A stretch of DNA of 20,577 nucleotides from an uncultured Oscillospiraceae bacterium. GTDB taxonomy: Bacteria; Bacillota; Clostridia; Oscillospirales; Oscillospiraceae. The notes beneath the pieces are model-generated. The model was given only the letters and a program-made list of their open reading frames with translations, did not search any database and was not told where the DNA came from. Location of the stretch: NCBI GenBank assembly GCA_934533005.1, contig CAKTBC010000025.1, positions 1 through 20,577 on the forward strand. The letters run 5' to 3'. Shown here in pieces: positions 1 through 7,579 of the stretch; position 1 is the first letter of the stretch; every line of letters starts with the position of its first letter. Position numbers and translations under genes: made by a program.

Positions 1-158
1 TCCAGACAGAGCTTGGTGCAGAGCGCCGTATCGCGCTCATCAAGAGAAAACTTATCTGCCGCCGCCTGAATGGTCTGCTGTGACCAGGCGTCAAATCTCC
101 GGCAGCGGGCGAGGACATACAGCGCCGCCTCGCGGGCGCCCGATGTGCCGCTAGCCAT
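1..158 (-). CDS. rsmB: RsmB-type 16S rRNA (cytosine-967-C5)-methyltransferase, N-terminal fragment
   Basis: The first 52 codons of a gene that runs off the low end of the window. The ATG at 158-156 overlaps the fmt stop by 8 bases, so translation is probably coupled. The visible protein begins MASGTSGAREAALYVLARC and continues with a helical pattern ending LDERDTALCTKLCL. This matches the NusB-like RNA-binding domain that opens RsmB/Sun proteins, where an 'ARE.AL..L' start and an 'ERDRAL' helix are typical. The SAM-binding methyltransferase domain would lie outside the window. Position straight after fmt is the usual Firmicutes order (def-fmt-rsmB). In the family, RsmB methylates C967 of 16S rRNA using SAM. 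The call rests on this short stretch plus context; another NusB-domain protein is possible but less likely. Confidence 0.8.
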   Translation of the reverse strand, partial: MASGTSGAREAALYVLARCRRFDAWSQQTIQAAADKFSLDERDTALCTKLCL

Positions 159-1074
159 CCGCTTTCATCGGGTGGCCAAGCAGGAATGCCGCTGCGCTCA
201 TGCGCTTCTTCCCCGCCGCCTGCACCTCGGTGAGGCAAAGGGTCTGTCCGCCGCCGCAGGCAACTTCGATCCCCGCTTTCCCGGCGGACACAATTTTCCC
301 GGGTGCAAGTGCGGTTTTCGTATCCGTATATTCCGCGCCGAACACACGGAACGACACACCCCCGAGCTCCGCCGTGGCCACCGGCCAGGGATCCAGACCG
401 CAGATATGCTTTACGATCTCTCGCGGCGTTTTATTCCAATCGATCGGACACATGTCCTTACCGAGCATTTTCGTATAGGTGGCGTCCGCCTCATTCTGCG
501 GCATGCGGACAATATCTCCCCGTTCGATTTTGCGGACAGTCTCCACCAGAAGCTCCGCGCCGAGTGTTTTCAGCCGGTCGAAAAGCTCGCCGGATGTTTC
601 AAACTCGCCGATCTCCGTTTCGCACGAAGCGATCACGTCGCCGGCATCCATGGCCGCGGCCATATACTGTACCGACACGCCAGTCATCTTGTCCCCATTG
701 AGCACTGCCCACTGGATGGGCGCAGCGCCGCGGTATTTCGGCAGGAGCGAGCCGTGAACATTGATGCTGCCGTACTTTGCCACATCAAGAAACGCCTGCG
801 GCAAAATGCGGCCATACGCAACGACCACAAGAAGCTCCGGCGCGAGTGTGCGAAGAATCTCCGTTGCCGCGCCGTCTTTGAAGGTGACTGGCTGATACAC
901 GGGAATGCCGCGCTCCACGGCCAGGGTTTTCACCGGAGAGAAGCTCTCCTGCATGCCGCGTCCCCGCGGCTTGTCCGGCTGCGTAAAAACCGCGGCAACA
1001 TCTTCACCGGCTTCGAGAAGCGCACGCAGCGATTCTTCCGCAAAGTCCGGCGTTCCCATAAAAACAATTCTCAT
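151..1074 (-). CDS. fmt: Methionyl-tRNA formyltransferase
   Basis: A 307-residue protein, close to the roughly 315 of E. coli Fmt. It transfers a formyl group from 10-formyltetrahydrofolate to Met-tRNA(fMet) for translation initiation. It opens MRIVFMGTPDFA, the family's Rossmann-like start. The catalytic block is SINVHGSLLPKYRGAAPIQ at about residues 103-121, with the Asn and His of the active site, and the third catalytic residue is in MDAGDV at about 143. The C-terminal OB-fold tRNA-binding domain covers about 205-307. The start ATG overlaps the def stop (ATGA), so the two are translationally coupled. Def later removes the formyl group that Fmt adds, so the pair works as one cycle. The Shine-Dalgarno is weak, as is common for overlapping genes. 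Confidence 0.97.
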   Translation of the reverse strand: MRIVFMGTPDFAEESLRALLEAGEDVAAVFTQPDKPRGRGMQESFSPVKTLAVERGIPVYQPVTFKDGAATEILRTLAPELLVVVAYGRILPQAFLDVAKYGSINVHGSLLPKYRGAAPIQWAVLNGDKMTGVSVQYMAAAMDAGDVIASCETEIGEFETSGELFDRLKTLGAELLVETVRKIERGDIVRMPQNEADATYTKMLGKDMCPIDWNKTPREIVKHICGLDPWPVATAELGGVSFRVFGAEYTDTKTALAPGKIVSAGKAGIEVACGGGQTLCLTEVQAAGKKRMSAAAFLLGHPMKADG

Positions 1075-1583
1075 TCTTTGTCGTCTCCGCCGTAGAGCTC
1101 TTCCATTTCCTCGTCCGTGTACATATGGGTCGCACGGTCGGTAAAGAGAATGCCGTCGAGATGATCGATCTCATGACAGAAGCAGCGGGCCGTAAGGCCG
1201 GTGCCTTCGACCTCAAACGTATTGCCGTTTCGATCTTGCGCGCGGACTTTGACATGGTTCGGGCGCTTGACAACGCCGTACTGCTCCGGCAAACTCAGGC
1301 AGCCCTCGCCGCCCTCCTGCTCGCCGTCTCGCTCAATGATCTCCGGGTTCACGAGCTCGATAAAATACTCGCTCTCCCCTTCCGGTACGTTCGTTTCCAC
1401 CACAATGCAGGCACGGCGGATAATGCCGACCTGCGGCGCGGCAAGGCCGACGCCGTTGGCCTGCGCGAGCGTCTCCTTCATGTCGTCCAGAAGCTGATGC
1501 AGCCGCGCATCAAACGCCGTATACGGACGGCAAACCTTTCGCAGCGCGGGGTTTTCTTCGGTAAGAATATTTCTAAGCGCCAT
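1071..1583 (-). CDS. def: Peptide deformylase
   Basis: A metalloenzyme of 170 residues that removes the N-formyl group from nascent proteins at the ribosome exit. All three family motifs are present: GVGLAAPQVG (motif I), EGCLSLP (motif II, with the Cys metal ligand) and HEIDHLDG (motif III, two His ligands and the catalytic Glu). I chose the ATG at 1583 because GGAG lies 8 bases upstream. A GTG at 1592 is in frame and overlaps the priA stop as GTGA, but no Shine-Dalgarno is suitably spaced for it. The tail after motif III is short and acidic. The gene sits between priA and fmt, the normal Firmicutes arrangement. Confidence 0.97.
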   Translation of the reverse strand: MALRNILTEENPALRKVCRPYTAFDARLHQLLDDMKETLAQANGVGLAAPQVGIIRRACIVVETNVPEGESEYFIELVNPEIIERDGEQEGGEGCLSLPEQYGVVKRPNHVKVRAQDRNGNTFEVEGTGLTARCFCHEIDHLDGILFTDRATHMYTDEEMEELYGGDDKE

Positions 1584-1588
1584 AATAT

Positions 1589-4054
1589 TCACTCCATCGG
1601 GTTATAGTCGGCAAAAACCGACACACCCTTGTATTCTTTTGCGGTATTGCATTGGATCAGAAGCCCCGATACGAGCGTCCGGATCTCCTTGTCAAACCGG
1701 CAATGCAGCGTTACGCGATAGCGGTATCGGTTGCTGACGCGCACGACCGGCAGCGGCGCAGGGCCGAGCACCGTGGCATCCTTTCGGGTGCGAAGTTCGG
1801 ATCGCATCCGGTCACGGATGTACGTGCAGCACCGAAGCACCGCAGATTCATCTTCCGCCGACACCGTAACAGTAACGATATCGGAAAACGGCGGGCAGTT
1901 TTGCAGCCGGCGCAGCTCGATCTCCTCGGCATAGAAGCCTTCGTAGTCCTGCCGGGAGGCCATGCCGATCACAGGATTTTGCGGTGTGAACGTCTGGATG
2001 ATCGCCCGTCCGGGTTTCGCACCTCTCCCCGAACGCCCGACGACCTGCGTGATGAGAGAAAAGCACCGCTCTCCCGCGCGGTAATCGCCGCAGTACAAAA
2101 GCTGATCGGCAGATATGACGCCGACAAGTGTCACATTCTCAAAATCCAGACCTTTGGTGACCATTTGCGTGCCGATGAGGATCGGTACCTTTTTCTCCCG
2201 AAACTGGGAGAGGATCTTTTCGTGTGATCCTGCGGGAGACACGGAATCCGCGTCCATGCGCAAAATCTCCACATCCGGCAACGCCTCGCGCAGATGCTCT
2301 TCCAGCTTCTGCGTACCGGTGCCGAACTGGTTGAGAAGTCCTCCGCATTCCGGGCACACCTCGTCAATCGGACGCGTATAACCGCAATGATGGCAAACAA
2401 GCCGCCGGTTTACGCTGTGCCACGTAAGATTCACGCTGCAATGCGGGCAGGTGTAGGTATAGCCGCACTCGCCGCACGCGACAAGGCTCGCCGCGCCGCG
2501 GCGGTTCAAAAACAAAATGCTCTGCTCGCCGCGGGAAATGTTTTCGCGCAGCTCATGCAGCAGTACACCGCTTACTTCGCTGCCGTTTCCACCGCGGAGC
2601 TCCTGCCGCATGTCCACGATGTGGACGGACGGGAGCTGGCGCGCATTGAAGCGGTTTTTCAGCGTGAAAAGATGATAAACGCCTGTTTCGGCGCGGTAAC
2701 GGCTCTCCACATCCGGCGTTGCGCTGCCGAGGACAAGGAGCGCGTTGGACGAAGCGCAGCGGTATTTGGCGGCGTCGCGCGCATGGTAGCGCGGCGAGTT
2801 TTCAGATTTATAGGTGTATTCCTGCTCCTCATCGATGATGATGAGACCAAGATCGCTGCACGGGGCAAACACGGCGCTCCGCGTGCCGATCACGACACGG
2901 GCCCGGCCGGTCTTGATGCGCTTCCACTCGTCGTAGCGCTCGCCGACGGCAAGGGAACTGTGCAGCACCGCAACGTCATCCCCGAAATACGAGGAAAAGA
3001 TGCGGATCATCTGCGGTGTGAGCGCGATCTCCGGCACGAGCAGGATGGACGCCTTCCCCTTTCGGCGCATGGCGTCGATCAGATGGACATACACCGACGT
3101 CTTGCCGCTTCCGGTAACGCCGTAGAGCAGCGAGGCCGACGCCTGCTTGCCGTCATAGAGAGAGAGGATCCCCTCAAATGCCGCGCGCTGCTCATCGTTG
3201 AGCACCGGCAGCGGGGACTGCTCATCGCTGCGGAAACCGGAGCGGCGGAACACCTCGTCCTGCGTGATCTCCGCCAGTCCCGCTTTTACCAGCGCGTTGA
3301 CGGAGGACGACGAAGCGCCCGTAAAGTAGCACAGCTCCGAGAACGATACACGCTCGAGCGTGCACAACAGGCGCAGACACGCGCTTTGCAGCGGTGCGCG
3401 CTTCTCGCGGCGGTCGGCCGCGGTCTGCGCATCCTCCGCCGAAACTGCCAGAGAGACCATACGGATCTTCTTATCGCCGACACGGCGCTTCTCCCGGCTG
3501 TCCGTTTCCAGCACACCCTTGCGCACGAGTGATTGCAGCGCCCGCGCCGGGCTCCCGTTCTCAAAAAGACGTTCAAGATCCGCCAGCGGGCAGCTTCCGC
3601 CGTGGGCAAATACCGCGTCGAGCACAAGCTGTTCCTGCGGGGACTTTCCTGCCGCGGCATACGCACTCTCCCGGTCAAGCCCGGCGCAGAGCGTATATAC
3701 CGACTCCATCTGATACCAGAGCCCGGCAGGCAGCATGGCGTGCACGGCGTCGTAGACCGTGCAGAAATACCGCTCCCGCAGCCAGACCGCCAAACGGATC
3801 ATTTCCGGGGAGAGCACGGGCGAAGAGTCCAGCACGGAGGCGATGCTTTTCAGCCGCACACCGGTCTGCGCCGTTCCGAGAGAAAGAACGATCCCCTCCG
3901 TGCGGCGGTTGCCGCCGCCGAATGGGACAACGACACGCACGCCCGGCACGACCTTATCCGCGAGTGCGGGCGGAATGCGGTAGTCAAACGGCCGGTCTAC
4001 CCAATATGTCGCGGCGGCGACAGCGATTTTTGCCGTTGCCGGCGAATCAGTCAT
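1589..4054 (-). CDS. priA: Primosomal protein N' (PriA), replication restart helicase
   Basis: An 821-residue superfamily 2 DNA helicase that recognises stalled forks and reloads the replisome. Domain order: N-terminal 3' DNA-binding domain (about 1-105), winged-helix region (about 130-260), helicase core with Walker A GVTGSGKT at 312-319 and Walker B DEEQ at 408-411, then a zinc-binding insertion with eight cysteines (527, 530, 536, 539, 554, 557, 567, 570). Helicase motifs in GTQMVTKGLDF (about 628) and QVVGRSGRG (about 670) follow, then the C-terminal domain. Walker B reads DEEQ where E. coli has DEEH. The ATG overlaps the rpoZ stop by 8 bases (ATGACTGA). In Bacillus coaBC lies between rpoZ and priA; here it is absent. 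Confidence 0.97.
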   Translation of the reverse strand: MTDSPATAKIAVAAATYWVDRPFDYRIPPALADKVVPGVRVVVPFGGGNRRTEGIVLSLGTAQTGVRLKSIASVLDSSPVLSPEMIRLAVWLRERYFCTVYDAVHAMLPAGLWYQMESVYTLCAGLDRESAYAAAGKSPQEQLVLDAVFAHGGSCPLADLERLFENGSPARALQSLVRKGVLETDSREKRRVGDKKIRMVSLAVSAEDAQTAADRREKRAPLQSACLRLLCTLERVSFSELCYFTGASSSSVNALVKAGLAEITQDEVFRRSGFRSDEQSPLPVLNDEQRAAFEGILSLYDGKQASASLLYGVTGSGKTSVYVHLIDAMRRKGKASILLVPEIALTPQMIRIFSSYFGDDVAVLHSSLAVGERYDEWKRIKTGRARVVIGTRSAVFAPCSDLGLIIIDEEQEYTYKSENSPRYHARDAAKYRCASSNALLVLGSATPDVESRYRAETGVYHLFTLKNRFNARQLPSVHIVDMRQELRGGNGSEVSGVLLHELRENISRGEQSILFLNRRGAASLVACGECGYTYTCPHCSVNLTWHSVNRRLVCHHCGYTRPIDEVCPECGGLLNQFGTGTQKLEEHLREALPDVEILRMDADSVSPAGSHEKILSQFREKKVPILIGTQMVTKGLDFENVTLVGVISADQLLYCGDYRAGERCFSLITQVVGRSGRGAKPGRAIIQTFTPQNPVIGMASRQDYEGFYAEEIELRRLQNCPPFSDIVTVTVSAEDESAVLRCCTYIRDRMRSELRTRKDATVLGPAPLPVVRVSNRYRYRVTLHCRFDKEIRTLVSGLLIQCNTAKEYKGVSVFADYNPME

Positions 4055-4247
4055 CCGTCTTTTCCAGCGTCAGCTTGCCGGAGTACACTTCGTCAATCGC
4101 CATTGAGACCGGCTTCTTATCAAGGATCTCGCCGTTTTCCTCGGCGTCGTTCGCGATCTGACGGGCGCGGCGCGCAACAAGATTCACGAGAAGGTAGCGG
4201 CTGCCGACCTTGTCGACCAGACTCGCCATCGGGGGATAAAGCATCAT
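4047..4247 (-). CDS. rpoZ: DNA-directed RNA polymerase omega subunit
   Basis: A small protein (66 residues from this start) that fits the omega subunit, which helps assembly and stability of RNA polymerase. It begins MMLYPPMASLVDKVGSRYLL and contains the family helix LVNLVARRARQIAND, and its tail matches the family's variable acidic end. The position between gmk and priA is the usual one. The start is uncertain. The AAAGGA at about 4260-4265 lies 12 bases before the ATG at 4247, while an in-frame ATG at 4259 (adding MKSV) directly abuts that AAAGGA and so has no usable spacing. The frame stays open further upstream into gmk, but that part has no family resemblance. The stop overlaps the priA start. 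Confidence 0.9.
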   Translation of the reverse strand: MMLYPPMASLVDKVGSRYLLVNLVARRARQIANDAEENGEILDKKPVSMAIDEVYSGKLTLEKTDD

Positions 4248-4305
4248 AACAGATTTCATTCCTTTCTGATCCGGTGTTGACCGGTATAAAACATTAATGC
4301 GGGAT

Positions 4306-4857
4306 TTATTCGTCGAGGATGGCGCCGAGCTCGCGCGAAGCGCGATCCGGGTCATCGTTGATCACAGTATAATCATAGGTCGGAGCAAGCGCCATTTCAC
4401 GCCGCGCCGTTTCGAGCCGGGCGCGGATCGTCTCCTCCGATTCTGTTCCGCGGCCGCGGAGACGGCGTTCGAGCGCGTCCAATCCCGGGGGAGCAAGAAA
4501 TACGGTAACGGCTTCGGGAAGCTTTTGCTTCACCTGCGCTGCGCCCTGCACTTCGATATCAAGGATCACGGACACACCGCTTTCGAGCCGTTGGCAGACC
4601 TGGGACTTCGGCGTGCCGTAGCAGTTGCCGACAAACTCGGCGTGCTCCAGAAGCTCGCCGTTTCGGAGCATTTCCTCAAAACGCTCGCGAGAGACGAAGA
4701 AGTAATCGACGCCTTCTCTTTCGCCGGGACGCGGGGAGCGCGTCGTAGCGGATACGGAGAACTCCACATTCTTCCGCCCCGCCATCATTTTTCCGATCAC
4801 CGTGGACTTTCCGCAGCCGGAGGGCCCGGAGATCACCATCAGCTTACCGCGCTTCAT
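4306..4857 (-). CDS. gmk: Guanylate kinase
   Basis: A 183-residue cytosolic kinase that converts GMP plus ATP to GDP, a step in GTP supply and indirectly in (p)ppGpp metabolism. The P-loop GPSGCGKST is at residues 11-19, followed by the GMP-binding motif SATTRSPRPGE and the VDYFFV strand. DIEVQGAAQVK (about 99-109) is the conserved region that follows. The length is a little shorter than E. coli Gmk (207), mainly at the C-terminus. The start ATG overlaps the remA stop (ATGA). A 58-base gap separates it from rpoZ as I start that gene. Confidence 0.97.
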   Translation of the reverse strand: MKRGKLMVISGPSGCGKSTVIGKMMAGRKNVEFSVSATTRSPRPGEREGVDYFFVSRERFEEMLRNGELLEHAEFVGNCYGTPKSQVCQRLESGVSVILDIEVQGAAQVKQKLPEAVTVFLAPPGLDALERRLRGRGTESEETIRARLETARREMALAPTYDYTVINDDPDRASRELGAILDE

Positions 4858-5126
4858 TCCTCGTCCCTCTCTTCTGCCGAAGCATCCTCCGCGCGTCCGG
4901 TCATGCGGGCGCTGACCGTTTCCGGCTGAAGCGCCGAGAGGATCACGTGGCCGCTGTCCATGATAATCACAGCGCGCGTTCTGCGGCCGTAGGTCGCGTC
5001 GATCAGCTCGCCGCGCTCGCGCACGTCCTGAATGATGCGCTTGATCGGCGCGGATTCCGGGCTGACAATGGCGATCAGGCGCGAGGCGGAAACCAGATTG
5101 CCGAATCCAATGTTAATGAGCTTCAT
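4854..5126 (-). CDS. remA: RemA/DUF370 family regulator (extracellular matrix regulatory protein homologue)
   Basis: A 90-residue protein beginning MKLINIGFGNLVSASRLIAI and containing SAPIKRIIQDVRERG and RAVIIMDSGHVILSALQPET, the diagnostic DUF370 (YlzA/RemA) pattern. In Bacillus subtilis RemA is a DNA-binding activator of biofilm matrix and osmoprotection genes. Whether it has that role here is inference, because many Clostridia carry remA only as part of this conserved block. The start has a GAGGTG Shine-Dalgarno 5 bases upstream. The C-terminus is an acidic Glu/Asp-rich tail after the conserved core. It lies 9 bases after yicC and overlaps gmk. Confidence 0.93.
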   Translation of the reverse strand: MKLINIGFGNLVSASRLIAIVSPESAPIKRIIQDVRERGELIDATYGRRTRAVIIMDSGHVILSALQPETVSARMTGRAEDASAEERDEE

Positions 5127-5135
5127 ATCCGCACC

Positions 5136-6020
5136 TCATTCCACGTTCTGCAGCTGTTCACGGATCTTTTCGATCTCGGACTTGAGATCGACAACGACCT
5201 TGGCAAGGGAGGCGTCGCTGCACTTGGAACCGATGGTATTTGATTCGCGGTTGAATTCCTGCACAAGAAAGTCCATCTTCCGTCCAATCGGAGAGCCCTC
5301 CTCCAGCATGGCGCGGAACTGAGCAATGTGGCTGCGAAGACGGACGGTCTCCTCGTCTACGGCGGTGCGGTCGGCGAAAATGGCCGCCTCGGTAATAACG
5401 CGCTGTTCATCCAGCGAGCGATCCGCCAGAATATCGCGCAGACGCGCTTCGAGCCGCTCACGGTATTCCTTCACCGTCTGCGGAGAACGCTCCTCCACGA
5501 CGGAAACCAGTCCCTCAATGGTTTCGAGCTTTCCAAGCATATCACGGCACAGACGGTCACCCTCACGCTCGCGCATGGCGTTAAACTCCTCCACAGCCTT
5601 TGCCGTAATCTCGGAGAGCGCCGCTGCGGCCTTGTCCGTGTCGAGCTCTCGCCGCTCGACCGTCAGCACGTCAGGAAAACGGGCAATGCTGAACGCATTG
5701 AGTCCACTTTCAAGACCGAGTGCATCGGCAATTTGCGTGACCGCGTCACGGTAGCCGCGGGCAAGCTCTTCGTTGACCGAAACGATCGTTCCCGAATCCT
5801 GCGAGGCCTGCGCCGATACAAATACATCCACCTTGCCGCGCGACACGCCGGCGGAGACCGCCTGCTTCACCGCGTCCTCGGCAAAAAGGAAGTTTCGCGG
5901 CAGTCGAACCGAGCAGTCCAGGTACCGGTTGTTGACGCTTTTCAGCTCAACGGTGATCTGCTGACCTTCTACGGAACCCTTGGCGCTTCCGTAGCCGGTC
6001 ATGCTGAGCAGTTTTCCCAT
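5136..6020 (-). CDS. yicC: YicC/YloC family endoribonuclease
   Basis: A protein of 294 residues from the chosen ATG, beginning MGKLLSMTGYGSAKGS, the hallmark YicC N-terminus. It ends with the conserved C-terminal block containing GRKMDFLVQEFNRESNTIG and a final helix DLKSEIEKIREQLQNVE. YicC proteins are RNA-binding endoribonucleases; E. coli YicC takes part in decay of the small RNA RyhB, and Firmicutes call the gene yloC. The ATG at 6020 has purine-rich Shine-Dalgarno sequence (GGGGAG and GGAAGAG) upstream. An in-frame TTG at 6038 would add six residues with no family support. It is the first gene of the yicC-remA-gmk-rpoZ-priA-def-fmt-rsmB block. Confidence 0.93.
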   Translation of the reverse strand: MGKLLSMTGYGSAKGSVEGQQITVELKSVNNRYLDCSVRLPRNFLFAEDAVKQAVSAGVSRGKVDVFVSAQASQDSGTIVSVNEELARGYRDAVTQIADALGLESGLNAFSIARFPDVLTVERRELDTDKAAAALSEITAKAVEEFNAMREREGDRLCRDMLGKLETIEGLVSVVEERSPQTVKEYRERLEARLRDILADRSLDEQRVITEAAIFADRTAVDEETVRLRSHIAQFRAMLEEGSPIGRKMDFLVQEFNRESNTIGSKCSDASLAKVVVDLKSEIEKIREQLQNVE

Positions 6021-6045
6021 CTCTTCCCATCTCCCCAATAACGAA

Positions 6046-6075
6046 ATATTATGAAATGTAAAGTTGAACCATCAA
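6046..6075 (-). promoter_or_regulatory. Possible promoter of the yicC operon
   Basis: On the minus strand, TTGATG (6075-6070) and TAATAT (6051-6046) are separated by 18 bases in the short gap between the J-domain gene and yicC. The -35 element overlaps the J-domain stop codon. Each element is an imperfect match to sigma-A consensus, so this is tentative. Readthrough from the cdaA operon is also possible, as I see no convincing terminator in the gap. Confidence 0.3.
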
Positions 6076-6680
6076 CAACGAAAGAAACACGGCACACAGC
6101 CGCCGGAGGCTGCCATCAGCGCCATGCACGGACATAGAGAGCCGCAGCCAATCATATCCATTCCGGAAACGCCGCCTCCGGCGGAAAACGGATTGCCGAC
6201 CTGATTTTCCATCTGTGCGACCGCCTGGCGGTACTCCGTGTTGCCGGGATCCATCGATGCGGCCTTGCGGAAATAGTTGGTAGCCTCGTCCAGCCATCCG
6301 CGGTGATAGGCGACTGCGCCCATGAGGAAGTGCCACTCGGCATTGCGGTCAACGATCGAGCCGAGGATCATCTCGGCGCGGGCGAAATCGCCCGCCATGA
6401 TCGCCGAGCGGACGTCACGATACGGGCCGCTCGCGCCGGCAGATGAGGTGCTCCCGGGCTGCGAATAGGTCTTATACTGCGCCCCGGCGGCCGCGCGCTC
6501 CTTTGTGATCGCGTCGTAGGCTTCGTTGATCTGCTTCATCTTTTCCTGGGCAAGATCGGCGAGCGGATTGTTGGCATAATTGTCCGGATGGTATTTCCTG
6601 GCAAGCTCGCGGTACTTCTTTTTTATCTCCTCATCGGATGCTGTTCGGGAAACTCCCAGAACAACGTAAGGATCGGTCAT
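6072..6680 (-). CDS. J-domain protein with TPR-like region and cysteine-rich tail
   Basis: A protein of 202 residues. An N-terminal J domain (about 1-62) starts MTDPYVVLGVSRTASDEEIK and contains the HPD tripeptide at 31-33 needed to stimulate Hsp70 (DnaK) ATPase. A Gly/Ser linker follows (about 65-87), then helical repeats resembling a TPR (about 90-160; AEWHFLMGAVAYHRG, DEATNYFRKAASMDPGN). The last 24 residues carry six cysteines (179, 183, 185, 195, 198, 202). There is no DnaJ zinc-finger or substrate-binding domain, so it is not the housekeeping DnaJ but a specialised co-chaperone. The ATG at 6680 has GGGAG 7 bases upstream; an upstream extension in frame is unrelated to the J domain. It follows the DUF5685 gene by 23 bases and probably acts with it. 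The Cys tail suggests metal or membrane binding, but this is inference. Confidence 0.88.
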   Translation of the reverse strand: MTDPYVVLGVSRTASDEEIKKKYRELARKYHPDNYANNPLADLAQEKMKQINEAYDAITKERAAAGAQYKTYSQPGSTSSAGASGPYRDVRSAIMAGDFARAEMILGSIVDRNAEWHFLMGAVAYHRGWLDEATNYFRKAASMDPGNTEYRQAVAQMENQVGNPFSAGGGVSGMDMIGCGSLCPCMALMAASGGCVPCFFRC

Positions 6681-6703
6681 TCGTTTTCTCCCTGTAGGAA
6701 GGA

Positions 6704-7573
6704 TCAGAGATCCTCCGTATTTTTTTTGTTTTTTGTCCATGTCCCGGCAAACACCGCATCGGCCACATGCGGAACGCCGCAGGACAGAATATTCTCAAGA
6801 ATGGGCTTCCAGCCGCTTTCCGGCAGAAGCTCCGCGGCACTCATGGCGCGCGAAAGCGATAGATTCAGTGTGGCGCGGATCCCGTCTTTTTCTGATGCCG
6901 TCATGGCGTCGGAGCTAAAGCGCAGGCAAAGAGGGTTATACCGGCCGTTTTTCCGGTCGGCGGCATAATCGTCCGCCGCGTCCAGAATGTAAACGGCTCG
7001 TCCGGCATGATACAGTATCTCGCTCTGCTCCCGACGCAGCGCTTCCTCAGCCGCCCGGCTGGCCGGGAAGGCCATGAGGCGGGCAAAGCAGTCCGCCGCC
7101 GCGTCGAGCGATGTGCCGCCGCTCTTCTCGATGGCGGCGAGCCGGGCAAGGCATTGCCTGGCATTTTCGTCAAACTCCGGTTGACGCGCTGCCGCTTTGC
7201 AATAGCTCCGGCGGAGAAGCCGGACTGCAAGCCGGGCGCGCAGCGCCCGAAAGCCCTTTTCATCGGCGGCGTCGTCCATCATTTTCTGATAGGCGAGAAT
7301 GACCGTGTAATCTGCGGCGCTGAAAAGCCCCGTCGCGCCGCATATGCACGGCTGCTTCCGCAGTGGATGCACCGGGCAGCGGCGAAAGTCGATCCTCGTC
7401 TCCGGCGAAAGCGTGAGCAGCGCGAGAAACGTCATGTCATAGCTGACGAGAAATCGGGACAATACCCCGTAACGCTGCCGAAGCGCTTCGCACAGGCCAC
7501 AGTAAACGGAACGGAACCGGCGGTATTCATTTATGCGAAGCTCTCCGATATCCGGGCGAATGTAGCCGTACAT
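6704..7573 (-). CDS. DUF5685 family protein of unknown function
   Basis: A mainly helical, soluble-looking 289-residue protein. The start MYGYIRPDIGELRINEY, then VYCGLC at 23-28, a Cys/His cluster at 66-78 (RRCPVHPLRKQPCIC) and ILDAADDYAADRKNGRYNPL at 196-215 are features I associate with DUF5685. No function is established to my knowledge. Six possible metal ligands (C25, C28, C66, H69, C76, C78) lie in the N-terminal third. Two Asp-rich motifs, DDAAD at 100-104 and D198/D201/D202/D206 followed by GRYNP, recall the paired motifs of class I prenyl synthases. That resemblance is only a pattern match. The gene starts 6 bases after cdaR with a weak Shine-Dalgarno, suggesting coupling, and precedes the J-domain gene by 23 bases. 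Confidence 0.82.
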   Translation of the reverse strand: MYGYIRPDIGELRINEYRRFRSVYCGLCEALRQRYGVLSRFLVSYDMTFLALLTLSPETRIDFRRCPVHPLRKQPCICGATGLFSAADYTVILAYQKMMDDAADEKGFRALRARLAVRLLRRSYCKAAARQPEFDENARQCLARLAAIEKSGGTSLDAAADCFARLMAFPASRAAEEALRREQSEILYHAGRAVYILDAADDYAADRKNGRYNPLCLRFSSDAMTASEKDGIRATLNLSLSRAMSAAELLPESGWKPILENILSCGVPHVADAVFAGTWTKNKKNTEDL

Positions 7574-7579
7574 GATCTT

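Noticed and set aside
2294..3532. A 412-codon plus-strand open frame
   Set aside because: Antisense to the priA helicase core; low-complexity Arg/Ala-rich translation and no family features.
4260..4355. A longer rpoZ starting at 4355, overlapping gmk
   Set aside because: The extra 36 residues have no resemblance to omega and have no properly placed Shine-Dalgarno. The family starts near MMLYPP.
6052..6078. Small GTTGA/TCAAC hairpin after the J-domain gene as a terminator
   Set aside because: Only 5 pairs and a T3 run; too weak to call.
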